Part shown: in pieces, positions 1 to 8,071 of the stretch
Position numbering within the stretch: the first letter of the stretch is position 1
How the letters are laid out: each line of letters begins with the position of its first letter
Assembly: GCF_904846685.1 (NCBI RefSeq)
Contig: NZ_CAJHBQ010000001.1
Span: 992,001 to 1,056,000 of the forward strand
DNA: 64,000 bases
Reading direction: 5' to 3'
Source of the DNA: Psychrobacter submarinus
GTDB taxonomy: Bacteria > Pseudomonadota > Gammaproteobacteria > Pseudomonadales > Moraxellaceae
The notes under the pieces: generated by a model
Databases searched by the model: none
What the model saw: only the letters and a program-made list of their open reading frames with translations
What the model was told of the DNA's origin: nothing
Position numbers and translations under genes: made by a program

Positions 1-1566
1 ATAGCTTGTGGTGTTATTAATGTCTTGAGTCTCTATGCCACCTTTGCTGACATAATTATTGAGTCCTGCTTGTAGCGCAGCATCAGTCGTGGTAATCGCC
101 CCGCCTATAAGTGTAGTTTTGCCGCCAGCAGTAAGATCAATACCACCATCGCCTGTGAAGATTCCTGACTGCTCACCGACTGCTTGATAGTCGGCATTTA
201 GGTCAGTCTTGCCGCCATTGACCGATAGACTAGAGCCTGCGCCACCACCTGCGATGTCAATATCAGCACTAAAGCCCATGTTCTTTTGTTTGCTGTCGTA
301 GGTGGCGGTGTCTTGTAGCGACTCGATGTTGACGTCGCCACCGATTTGTCCTTGGGCGCGATTGGTGTTGATTATGCCGCCTTTAATGTTGACATCATTA
401 CCGATATCAAATGTGGTGGTGCTGCCAACGTTGATTTGGCTGTTGGCATAGGTAGTGCTGTCACTGTTGGCATGGCCTTTGCCACGACTGGCACTGGCAG
501 TGATACCTGCACTAGTGTTTTGACCAAAGCTGGCATAACCCCCTATGGCGGTACTTGAGCTTTTATTATTGCTACGGGTATTACTATTTTGCGCGACACC
601 ATTGACGTTTAAGTCATTGTCTGCTTGGAATAAGGCATCATTGCTGACGGTTAGACTACTGCCATTGATGTTGATATTGCTGTCTGACCCTGCCCCTGTA
701 GCGATCAAGGCAAGATTGTTAGTATCAATACTTGAACCTTGACTCTTCTCCGTATAGCTGCTGCTGTTCGATTGGCTCTTTTGACTACCGATGGTGGCTT
801 GGATGCGGGTATTGCCCACTCCATTTTGAATACTACCAAGTGTTTCCTGTGCTTGCTCTGCAAGTGCTTGTGCTTTTAAAAGGCCACTGATCGCTGCTAT
901 ACCTTTCATACGTGTACTGCCTGTGTTACCAGCAGCCTCTTCTAGATCTCTAATAGCGTTGACATTATCCACTAAACTATTAGAAACAGAAACAGTCAGA
1001 CCCGTCTGCTTAAACTTTTGCTCGCTTTGGTTGGTGTAGACGTCCATGACGTTGTCAATGTCGATGTTTTGGGCACGAATGACGATGTTACCGCGATCGG
1101 GGTCTGTTATATCTTTATTGCTGTCAGCACCCATACCCGCGACAATACCACTGCCTGTCTATTGGTAAGTACCACCAGCATTGATGATGACGTTACCGTC
1201 AATCGCACCGATGTTGCTAGCAGTATGCGTCAGTGCCGTTTGAGCACTACTATCATCAGTTTGCTGCTTGCCGATAGTGAAGCCCATGCCGCCACTAGCG
1301 CCAAACAGTCCTGATTTTTTGGTTTGACTAAACGAGTTTTCACTAGAGGTATTCTCAGCGGCTAGAATGTTGACGTCACCACCAGCGCTCAGCTGGGTGT
1401 CACGATCACTGATAGCGTTGACGGCTGTAAAGTTGATATCTTGTCCTGCTTGGACGATGACTTTGTCACCTTCGATATTGCTGCTGATGGCACTATCGCT
1501 TTGCATGTCATAGCGATCTTGGGTGGTGGTTTTACTTAAGAAACCCTTATCAGTGGTTTTCACCGC
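1..1566 (-). pseudogene. Filamentous haemagglutinin / CdiA-type adhesin, truncated and interrupted fragment
   Basis: Reading leftwards on the minus strand, one frame runs from about 1566 to the window edge. It encodes repetitive, Gly/Asn/Ser-rich beta-helix sequence with the phrases VIVQAGQDIN, AGGDVNILAAENT, GGDVNIES and GGIDLTAGGKTTLIGG, typical of haemagglutinin repeats in FHA and contact-dependent inhibition exoproteins. The frame is interrupted by one in-frame TAG at 1159-1161: GGTYQ, stop, then TGSGIVAGMG. This is most simply a CAG-to-TAG transition, since the frame stays open on both sides down to base 1. The 5' end stops abruptly at an inverted repeat (1568-1615), so the secretion domain is missing. 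No start codon or ribosome site belongs to it here; the TTG inside the repeat is fortuitous. The 3' end lies outside the window, so any toxin domain is unseen. Probably non-functional. Confidence 0.8.
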
Positions 1567-1567
1567 A

Positions 1568-1615
1568 GTGAACTGAACCCCATAAGTTGAACACAACTTA
1601 TGGGGTTCAGTTCAC
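1568..1615. mobile_element. 48-bp perfect inverted repeat, probable fused insertion-sequence ends
   Basis: Two perfectly complementary 21-base arms (1568-1588 and 1595-1615) flank a 6-base spacer. The outer part, TGAACTGAACCCCATAAGTT, resembles the terminal inverted repeats of IS3-family (IS150-like) elements, which typically begin with TG and contain a run of C. No transposase lies between the arms, so this looks like an internally deleted IS or a junction of two ends. No target-site duplication is visible. It sits exactly where the haemagglutinin homology ends. The family assignment is inference. A simple strong hairpin or terminator is the alternative, though no T-run follows. Confidence 0.6.
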
Positions 1616-1733
1616 GCTCGCGGTTTTAGCTAACATCACTATCCGTATTTGTAATCACCGTGCCGCCGCTTTACCATCGCAGCCGTTCACTATTTCAGCC
1701 ATTTAACTACCGTAGCCGAGTCATCCAAGCGCT

Positions 1734-3935
1734 CTAAGTAAATGATTCTGCCAATATGACATCGCCATCTTCGCGAGTAATCATCACGGTGGCCGAGCGC
1801 GGCGTACTACCTCCAGCCACCGCGCCCCATGTGTTGCCAGGATGCTGAATGTTGATAAATAACGTTTTAAAATCTGGCGTCATAGTGATGCCTGTCACTT
1901 CACAGCCCTCAGGACCGACAAAAAAACGTTTGATATTGTCGTTACTAGCCGGCATGCCAATGCGTGTTTGCTGTCCTGCTGACGTCGTGATGGTAGTACC
2001 ATCGCTGACTTTGCCCGGTAATGCCGCAAGCAGCATACAGCTGGTAGTGTCGGTATACGCACCATCATCGGTCTGAATCCATAATACCCCGCGCGGATCA
2101 AAGTACAGGCCATCAGGCGATGACAAGTCATTGTTTTTGTTTAATTGCGATAAGTTCTCTGCCGTAAGCTCACTGGGCGCGGCAAACAAGTATATATCCC
2201 ACTCAAAGCGAGTCGCCGCATGGTCACCGCCTGCTTCGGCCCAGCGAATGATATGACCATTATCATTTCCGCGGGATTTGCCGCGCGCTTCGTAGCTGCG
2301 CGGGTTGGCTGCTGAGAGAGGCTGATCCTCACGCTCGCCGCGATATTTGTTGTTGGTCAAGGTCACATACACCTCGCCTGTCATGGGGCTCACCGACACC
2401 CACTCTGGTCGATCCATCTTGGTCGCACCCAAGGCATCGGCAGCAGCGCGCGCAAAGACCAACACCTCATCTTGCCCAGCAAAGGGCAGCTCAGCATTGC
2501 TCGCATCAAGTCCATTTTGTCCATGGACCAGTGGCCGCCACTCGCCGCGACCATCTTCGTGAAACACCGCCACATACAGCGTGCCTTCATTTAGGTATTT
2601 GTCGCCAGCTTTTAGGCCGCCGCCGATATCTGCATTGGACCATCGCGCCTTTGAGACAAACTTATAAATATACTCGCCGCGCGCATCATCCCCCATATAA
2701 AACACCACAGGTTTACCTGACTCGACGGGCGCATACGCGCAGTTTTCGTGTGCAAAACGACCGAGTGCCGTGCGTTTTTGCGGTGCTGAGTGCCGATCAA
2801 AAGGATCGATTTCGGTGATGTAACCAAAGGTATTAAAGCCATTGCGATAATCCTCAGTAGCATCAGTGCCTGTCGCGGTCATATCCCAGCGGACAAACTC
2901 ATCAGCTATGATTTCATCTTTGGCATAAGGCGTATGCCACAGATACTCCCAGCCAGAGAAGTTTTCGCTGGCCCCATAGCGCTCACGCCCGTAGTTATGA
3001 GCTGCGCTTAGCTGCTCGGCGTCTTGACCACGCGCAAATACGCCCAAGAAATTTTCTTCTGTCGTCAGATAGGTACCCCACGGCGACAGTCCTGCGCCGC
3101 AGTTGTTGTTGATGCCGCGCGTCTGCAACCCTGTTGGATCAAACTTTGTCTTGACCAAATCAGAGCCTGCCACAGGACCCGTCAGCTGGGCGGGCGTACT
3201 GCTGGTGATACGGCGATTGTATTTTGAATCCTTGACCATCTCATAACCCATCCCATCGGCACGGCGCGTCATCTCAACGACAGCGACCCCGTGGCAGTTG
3301 ACCTCGCGGCGCACATCACTGGCCAGACGACGGTTTTGATAAATGGGTGCCGCATTGTTATCCGAGATGACATGATAACCAAATGGGCTAAGCTCGCTGC
3401 TATTGACATACTCATGGTTCATGACCAGCAGGCCGTTTTTAGAGGCTTTGGCATCGTAGGTATTGCCTTTTTTGCCAAAAAACCACATGCCATCATGGTT
3501 GTCGCCCATACGCCACTCAAACGACTCAGCGGACTGCTCACGGTTGTCCTTCCAGTCGGCGATACCAGACATCAGCGGTGTCCCTAGTGGCAATATCATC
3601 TCTGCCTGATAGCCTTCCGCCACACTCATGGTATCGGCTGTCGAATGCGCCACTGCAGTGAATTTTAGGGTGTCGGGACGTTTGAGATTTCCTTGTGCTG
3701 GGATGGCGGCTTGGTCATCGTCGCTGGGCAGGCGAGATGGGCTGTCGTCATCGTCGTCACTACAGCCAACCAAAGGCAGCGCCCCAAAAAACGCTGCCGC
3801 CGCCAGCCCTGTACCGCCTTTTAAGATATGGCGACGATGCATACGGCGATTGATGATGGTTTGAAATTCGATATTATTGCTCGTGTTTGAGTCTTCTACG
3901 GCTTCATGAGCGAGCGGTTTGTTCAATAACGTCAT
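1734..3935 (-). CDS. PhoX family (DUF839) phosphatase, Tat-exported lipoprotein
   Basis: A 733-residue protein of the PhoX/DUF839 family of calcium- and iron-dependent alkaline phosphatases, which release phosphate from organic esters outside the cytoplasm. The N-terminus (about residues 30-60) carries a twin-arginine motif (RRHILKG), a hydrophobic stretch and a lipobox-like LVGC followed by an acidic DDDDD tract. This suggests Tat export and lipid anchoring. Family-like segments visible in order are MNHEYVN, TEENFLG, RFAHENCA, VFYMGDDARGEYIYKFVS, EWVSVSPMTGEVYVTLTNN and DGLYFDPRGVLWIQTDDG. Length fits the family. The ATG start has an AAGGTGA site about 8 bases upstream. It stands alone between the adhesin remnant and a divergent dehydrogenase. 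No Pho box was identified. Substrate is inferred from family only. Confidence 0.85.
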   Translation of the reverse strand: MTLLNKPLAHEAVEDSNTSNNIEFQTIINRRMHRRHILKGGTGLAAAAFFGALPLVGCSDDDDDSPSRLPSDDDQAAIPAQGNLKRPDTLKFTAVAHSTADTMSVAEGYQAEMILPLGTPLMSGIADWKDNREQSAESFEWRMGDNHDGMWFFGKKGNTYDAKASKNGLLVMNHEYVNSSELSPFGYHVISDNNAAPIYQNRRLASDVRREVNCHGVAVVEMTRRADGMGYEMVKDSKYNRRITSSTPAQLTGPVAGSDLVKTKFDPTGLQTRGINNNCGAGLSPWGTYLTTEENFLGVFARGQDAEQLSAAHNYGRERYGASENFSGWEYLWHTPYAKDEIIADEFVRWDMTATGTDATEDYRNGFNTFGYITEIDPFDRHSAPQKRTALGRFAHENCAYAPVESGKPVVFYMGDDARGEYIYKFVSKARWSNADIGGGLKAGDKYLNEGTLYVAVFHEDGRGEWRPLVHGQNGLDASNAELPFAGQDEVLVFARAAADALGATKMDRPEWVSVSPMTGEVYVTLTNNKYRGEREDQPLSAANPRSYEARGKSRGNDNGHIIRWAEAGGDHAATRFEWDIYLFAAPSELTAENLSQLNKNNDLSSPDGLYFDPRGVLWIQTDDGAYTDTTSCMLLAALPGKVSDGTTITTSAGQQTRIGMPASNDNIKRFFVGPEGCEVTGITMTPDFKTLFINIQHPGNTWGAVAGGSTPRSATVMITREDGDVILAESFT

Positions 3936-4050
3936 GTTCAGTCACCTTGCTATTTGGCTAGAGTGGCGTAAAGGGTGGGTTGCGGCTTTATCAAATCCAC
4001 CACAACGATATAAGTTACGCTCAAGTCTACCGAGCATTTATGACAGTACG

Positions 4051-4080
4051 TTGACAATAGCCACATAATAACTCTAAAAT
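4051..4080 (+). promoter_or_regulatory. Sigma-70-type promoter for the 3-hydroxyacyl-CoA dehydrogenase gene
   Basis: A perfect -35 hexamer TTGACA (4051-4056) is followed after 18 bases by TAAAAT (4075-4080), one mismatch from the -10 consensus. It lies 27 bases upstream of the ATG at 4107, leaving a short leader that contains the ribosome site CAGGGAG. Confidence 0.6.
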
Positions 4081-4106
4081 CATAGTCATTATTTCAGGGA
4101 GTCATC

Positions 4107-5003
4107 ATGACGTATAAGAATGTAACTGTCGCAGGAAGCGGCGTCCTAGGCTATCAAATCGCCTTTCAAGCTGCATATCATGGTTTTAATGTCATCGTTT
4201 ATGACATCAGTGATGAGGTGCTAGAGCAAGCTAAGTCAAAGTTTAATTGGATGTGTAAGGCCTTCAGAAAGGATTTAAGAGCGACGCAAGAGCAGTTAGA
4301 TACGGCGTTTGATAATCTTAGCTACACCTCAGATCTTGCAGAAGCGGTCAAAGACGCTGACTTAATGATTGAAGCCATTCCTGAGATTCCAGAGATTAAA
4401 GTCGAATTTTATGAAAAACTGGCCAATCTGGCTCCAGAAAAAACAGTATTTGCGACCAATACCTCAACCTTACTGCCGAGCCAATTTGCTGAATCAACAG
4501 GACGGCCTGCTCAGTTCCTAGCGCTACATTTTGCCAATAAGATCTGGATGCATAACGTCGCTGAAATCATGGGGCATCCTAGAACCGATCCTAAAGTATT
4601 TGATGAGGTAGTCGCGTTTGCGACAAATATCGGTATGGTGCCAATGCCGCTGTATAAAGAGCAACCCGGCTATATTATGAATAGCTTATTAGCGCCGTTT
4701 ATAGACGCAGGTTTGCAACTACTAGCCAAAGAAGTGGCTGATCCGCATACCATTGATAAGACATGGATGATAGTGACCGGTGCGCCTGTCGGACCGTTTG
4801 GTATCTTAGATACCATAGGGATCAACACCGCTTATAACATCACTAAGATGTCTGCTGAGCGGACTCAAAGCCCTGTGAGGTTTAAGGCGGTTAAGTACCT
4901 AAAAGAGCAACTGATTGATCAAAATAAACTAGGCGCGGCAACTGGCGAAGGATTTTATAGCTATCCAAATCCTGCTTATATGAATCCTGACTTTTTAAAA
5001 TAG
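4107..5003 (+). CDS. 3-hydroxyacyl-CoA (3-hydroxybutyryl-CoA) dehydrogenase, NAD-binding
   Basis: A 298-residue single-domain 3-hydroxyacyl-CoA dehydrogenase, which oxidises the 3-hydroxy group of acyl-CoA with NAD in beta-oxidation or short-chain acyl metabolism. The N-terminal Rossmann motif is clear (VAGSGVLGYQIAFQAAYHGF, residues about 8-27). The segment EAIPEIPEIKVEFYEKL followed by TNTSTLLPSQFA is the conserved NAD/acyl-CoA region, and LHFANKIWMHNVAEIM supplies the catalytic His region. PGYIMNSLLAPF begins the helical C-terminal dimerisation domain. The length matches the FadB2/PaaH-type stand-alone enzyme rather than the multifunctional FadB. A good ribosome site (CAGGGAG) precedes the ATG. 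It is monocistronic; the next stretch holds no gene on this strand. The physiological substrate cannot be read from context. Confidence 0.87.
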   Translation: MTYKNVTVAGSGVLGYQIAFQAAYHGFNVIVYDISDEVLEQAKSKFNWMCKAFRKDLRATQEQLDTAFDNLSYTSDLAEAVKDADLMIEAIPEIPEIKVEFYEKLANLAPEKTVFATNTSTLLPSQFAESTGRPAQFLALHFANKIWMHNVAEIMGHPRTDPKVFDEVVAFATNIGMVPMPLYKEQPGYIMNSLLAPFIDAGLQLLAKEVADPHTIDKTWMIVTGAPVGPFGILDTIGINTAYNITKMSAERTQSPVRFKAVKYLKEQLIDQNKLGAATGEGFYSYPNPAYMNPDFLK

Positions 5004-5135
5004 TAGACCGCTTCTTACGCTGGATGTTTGCCCAGTTGAGCGCTGACTAGGCAAACACTTCCTAAAAGATATTGTAGAGCTATTAAATACAATCAAAATG
5101 AGACTTAGTGTTGTGGTTGAGGACTGAAGTCAGAA

Positions 5136-5264
5136 TCAAGACAGCTCTAAGCTCATTTTAGGGCCAAACGGCTCATAGTGAACACTATCTACGCTGTGAT
5201 CAAGCATCATAAGACCATCGACCATACTCTCCATAAATTGCGTATGAATAAAAAACGAGTATCT
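5136..5264 (-). pseudogene. Remnant of a flavohaemoprotein / ferredoxin-reductase C-terminus
   Basis: An open stretch of about 43 codons on the minus strand ends in TGA (5136-5138) and is bounded upstream by a stop at 5265-5267. Its translation ends with QFMESMVDGLMMLDHS then VDSVHYEPFGPKMSLELS. The spacing and residues resemble the extreme C-terminus of bacterial flavohaemoproteins (Hmp), where FM, a helix and IHYE-x-FGP-x-x-x-L close the NAD-binding domain. No start codon with a ribosome site and no globin or FAD domain are present, so this would be the leftover tail of a deleted gene. The identification rests on a short motif and is tentative. Confidence 0.45.
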
Positions 5265-5314
5265 TTATAAGATTCATTTGTAAAACGTCAATGCCAATGA
5301 CTATTGCAATCACT

Positions 5315-5354
5315 ATAAAAAAGAAAACCCTACTAGCTATGTCACTAGTAGGGT
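5315..5354 (-). terminator. Rho-independent terminator of the tonB-exbB-exbD operon
   Basis: A perfect 10-bp stem (5327-5336 with 5345-5354) has an 8-base loop. Read on the minus strand, the stem is followed by TTTTCTTTTTTAT. It lies about 60 bases beyond the exbD stop, as expected for the end of that operon. Confidence 0.8.
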
Positions 5355-5416
5355 GTGGAGTAAAGTACTTGCCAGCTTTATTGTTATTATTATTTTTTAT
5401 TATACTCTAAAATGAG

Positions 5417-5818
5417 CTACTCATTAACGAACGCAATCTTCGTTAGGCCCGCGGTACTGGCAGCGGCTAGTACTTGCGCGACATTGTCATAGCGGCTGTC
5501 CTTATCGGCGCGTAGCTGAATAGAAGGGTTATCGCCGCTTACTCCTTGCTGCTGTAAGCGCGACTCAAGCTCTTCCATACTAATCGCCTTATCATCCCAA
5601 AACAGGCCTGCATCTTTATCAATACTGATTTGAATGGGATCGACTGGCGGCTCATTGATCTCAGCACTGGTTTGCGGCAGATTCAGCGGTACGGTTGGAT
5701 TAAGTACCGTCGCCGTCAGTAAGAAGATAATCATCAATACCAGCATGACATCGATGAGCGGAATGAGGTTCATCTCATTCATACTTTGTGTGTCGTCATC
5801 ACCTAATTGAAAAGCCAT
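5417..5818 (-). CDS. exbD: Biopolymer transport protein ExbD
   Basis: A 133-residue ExbD/TolR-family protein. With ExbB it forms the inner-membrane proton channel that energises TonB. A short cytoplasmic N-terminus is followed by one membrane segment, MNLIPLIDVMLVLMIIFLLT (about residues 15-36). This includes the conserved Asp (LIDVML) needed for proton coupling. The rest is a periplasmic domain containing the typical ending VAQVLAAASTAGLTKIAFVNE. Length is normal for ExbD. AAGAGAC precedes the ATG. It is the last gene of tonB-exbB-exbD, 58 bases after exbB and followed by a strong terminator. TolR is the paralogue to consider, but the linkage to tonB favours ExbD. Confidence 0.9.
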   Translation of the reverse strand: MAFQLGDDDTQSMNEMNLIPLIDVMLVLMIIFLLTATVLNPTVPLNLPQTSAEINEPPVDPIQISIDKDAGLFWDDKAISMEELESRLQQQGVSGDNPSIQLRADKDSRYDNVAQVLAAASTAGLTKIAFVNE

Positions 5819-5876
5819 ATTTGTCTCTTATTCTCAGTTGTCTTCTTCTCAGATCTACTTATCCTCAATGCTTGTA

Positions 5877-6530
5877 CTAATGCTGATATTGAGGCTGTGT
5901 TTGTTTGTTAGAAGTCGTTGCATCAACTCGTTCACTAGTCACCGCTCTTGGAGTAGACTCTGTGTTTGGTAGCGCATCACGCGTAGACTGCGCTAGGAGG
6001 TCATGGGCGCGATCATTAGCATGATACATAACTTTGCGGTTGATACGGATAGCTAGGTTATAAAACACCACTGCAGGTATCGCTACGGCAATACCAAGAC
6101 CGGTCATAATCAAAGCCTCCCCTACTGGCCCTGCAACTTGCGCAAGTCCCGCCTGCCCGGTAGTACCAATGTTATGCAAGGCATGAAAGATCCCCCACAC
6201 CGTACCAAACAGCCCAATAAACGGGGCAACGGCCGCCGTCGTGCCCAAGATTGGCAATCCGCGCTCACTGGCAAAGCGATAACGACCAATATGTTTGAGC
6301 AGCGTCTGCTCAGTGACGAGGCGCTGATCTTTACTATCGGATGCCGCTAGTTCAGCACGGCTTGCCTGAATCTGCTGCGTTAAGTCGTCAGCAACCGTCG
6401 CTGCTAATTTGCGGCTTTGAATAACACGGATGATACCTGTCACCCAAGAGAGTATCGACAATGCTAACAGCAAGAAAAACAGAGTTCTTGTCACCATATC
6501 GCTGTATTGCCAGTAGATTGCAAAGTCCAT
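5877..6530 (-). CDS. exbB: Biopolymer transport protein ExbB (MotA/TolQ/ExbB proton channel)
   Basis: A 217-residue proton-channel protein with three membrane segments: an N-terminal one (MVTRTLFFLLLALSILSWVTG), and two in the conserved MotA/TolQ/ExbB core. The core reads RGLPILGTTAAVAPFIGLFGTVWGI then GPVGEALIMTGLGIAVAIPAVVFYNLAIR. The Pro/Gly-rich GLFGTVWGI and the EALI..TGLG region are family signatures. It works with ExbD and TonB to couple proton motive force to outer-membrane siderophore or vitamin receptors. AAGGAGTCTACA before the ATG is a strong ribosome site. A Thr/Ser/Gln-rich hydrophilic tail ends the protein. Middle gene of the three-gene operon. Confidence 0.9.
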   Translation of the reverse strand: MDFAIYWQYSDMVTRTLFFLLLALSILSWVTGIIRVIQSRKLAATVADDLTQQIQASRAELAASDSKDQRLVTEQTLLKHIGRYRFASERGLPILGTTAAVAPFIGLFGTVWGIFHALHNIGTTGQAGLAQVAGPVGEALIMTGLGIAVAIPAVVFYNLAIRINRKVMYHANDRAHDLLAQSTRDALPNTESTPRAVTSERVDATTSNKQTQPQYQH

Positions 6531-6632
6531 TGTAGACTCCTTATTTTTGGTTGCCCAAACTAAATAGTGGTTAGTATTTATCAGCTCTTAACTGTGATGA
6601 AAGCGCTTTTTTAGGGAATACGACGACAACCC

Positions 6633-7610
6633 CTAAGATCTAACAGCAATAGACAAATTCACAATACCAGTAACCGGTACGCCATTTTGTATAAATGGGT
6701 TTAATTTACTACGTCCAAGTCGACGTTTGGCATCTCGAATTATCCGGCGGTCATTTGAACCCGTAACTGTGATATTGCTGATATTACCTTGCTTGTCGAC
6801 TCTAAACCTTAGGTTTAAGGTGAGTGCCTCATGAGTTAAACCCTCAAAATTAGGCTCTCTCGCCCATGATGCATCACTACCGCTAAAACTTACGGGCTCA
6901 CTATTTGCCGCTGCAGCTTCAGCTTTTGCTTGAGCCGCTTCCTGCGCTGCACGTGCACGTTCTGCAGCGGCTTCCCTAGCCTTTTCCGCTTGCGCTAAAC
7001 GCTCATTTTCAGCTTGCTGTCTAGCCAATGCTTGTTGTCTGGCTATTTCTTGCTGTTTTGCCAATTCTTGTGCGTTTATTCGTTCTTGTGCTTGCTTTCT
7101 GGCGTTTTCTTGGGCTTGTCGCTCTGCTTGTTTTTGCGCGTTTATTATCGCCTGCTGCTGTTTTTCTGCTAGCGCTTGCTCAGCTGCTTTTTTGGCTTGT
7201 ACTTCTTGCTGGGTTTGCTGCGTCTTAACTGGTGGTTTAGGTTCAGGTTTAGGCTTTATGTCGGGTTTGGTTTTAGGCTCAGGCTTAGCTTTAGGTTTTG
7301 GTTCAACTTTAGGCTCAGGTTTAACCTGCGGTTCAGGTTTAGGTTGCGGCGCTGCAGTAGCTACCGGCTTAGGCTTTGACTCAATGACTGGTTCCGGTGT
7401 TGGCTGAACTTCTACAACTTCAGGCTTTTTGATAATCGGTGTAATCATTTCGATTTCTAAGGGCGACACCTCGTTAGGCTCAGCGATAGTCACATCTGGT
7501 GTTTTGACATTCGCAAGTGCCCAACCTGTGATAGCGTGCAGCGCGATGACAGCGATAAATGTCCCGGTATAAAGGGTTGGAAAACTTTTTTTATTCGTTC
7601 TTTCAGTCAT
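6633..7610 (-). CDS. tonB: Energy transducer TonB
   Basis: A 325-residue TonB. A single N-terminal membrane anchor (TLYTGTFIAVIALHAITGWAL, about residues 11-31) is followed by a long periplasmic spacer. The spacer is first Pro/Lys/Glu-rich (repeated PKPEPKP, about residues 70-130) and then Gln/Ala-rich and probably coiled coil (residues about 131-240). The C-terminal TonB domain includes LTLNLRFRVDKQGNISNITVTGSNDRR split by its usual turn, and ends NPFIQNGVPVTGIVNLSIAV. It spans the periplasm and pulls on TonB-dependent receptors. It is the first gene of tonB-exbB-exbD, 102 bases before exbB. The Fur-like site about 200 bases upstream predicts iron repression. The spacer is longer than in E. 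coli TonB. Confidence 0.9.
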   Translation of the reverse strand: MTERTNKKSFPTLYTGTFIAVIALHAITGWALANVKTPDVTIAEPNEVSPLEIEMITPIIKKPEVVEVQPTPEPVIESKPKPVATAAPQPKPEPQVKPEPKVEPKPKAKPEPKTKPDIKPKPEPKPPVKTQQTQQEVQAKKAAEQALAEKQQQAIINAQKQAERQAQENARKQAQERINAQELAKQQEIARQQALARQQAENERLAQAEKAREAAAERARAAQEAAQAKAEAAAANSEPVSFSGSDASWAREPNFEGLTHEALTLNLRFRVDKQGNISNITVTGSNDRRIIRDAKRRLGRSKLNPFIQNGVPVTGIVNLSIAVRS

Positions 7611-8071
7611 AACGATCTATCAAATTGTATTTGAGTGATTCATCTTATACGTTATAAGTCATTTGAGACTTATGGATATTGATGACATTAAGATGAGAGT
7701 TTTGCGAGCAATCAGTGCAACACAGGCCATCGGGCTGCTACGTCAGCAGCGCCTTTTAATATCATATTTATATGTTCAGTTATAAATGCAACGTCACTAA
7801 AGCTGTATTATAAATGATAATAATTATTATTACCATAATTAATTCGGTGTTAATTTGGTGTTATGGCAAATTCACTAAAAAATAAATCTAGTGCTACTAA
7901 TAGTCCTACTAAGGTGACTAATATAGCAAGCCATGACTCTCAATATAAATCGACGACACTTAACAATAGCTAATGAGCGAGCTTACTTATCTTTACACGG
8001 TGAAATAGCGTTTTCAAAACTGACGGCTCTTAGATACACTGACGGTTGGACAATTAAAAATTAGAGTGGTA
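7611..8071. other. Divergent regulatory region between tonB and modA
   Basis: This 461-base gap between divergent tonB and modA holds the Fur-like box and a tonB promoter. An unremarkable 36-codon frame on the plus strand (7863-7973) has no convincing ribosome site. No ModE-type site was recognised near modA. Confidence 0.4.
7807..7835 (-). promoter_or_regulatory. tonB promoter overlapped by a Fur-box-like sequence
   Basis: On the minus strand a perfect -10 hexamer TATAAT occupies 7812-7807. A weak -35 candidate (TGGTAA, 7835-7830) lies 17 bases upstream. The spacer between them is filled by an A/T palindrome (7813-7833) of the form AATGATAATAATTATTATTA, close to the GATAATGATAATCATTATC Fur consensus. 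A repressor bound there would block polymerase, consistent with iron control of tonB-exbB-exbD. Binding is inferred from similarity. Confidence 0.6.

Larger units (their letters stand above)
5004..5416. other. Intergenic region with a hairpin, a gene remnant and a terminator
   Basis: This 413-base gap contains an 8-bp hairpin (5025-5032 with 5050-5057) just after the dehydrogenase stop, without a T-run. It also contains a short flavohaemoprotein-like remnant on the minus strand (5136-5264) and the exbD terminator (5315-5354). Nothing else was recognised. Confidence 0.5.

Noticed and set aside
7192..7407. Gly/Leu-rich and Arg/Phe-rich frames opposite tonB
   Set aside because: They mirror the PKPEP-rich spacer of tonB on the other strand; codon pattern supports only tonB.
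7863..7973. 36-codon plus-strand frame next to the Fur-like box
   Set aside because: No spaced ribosome site, low-complexity Ser/Thr/Asn composition and no recognisable family.
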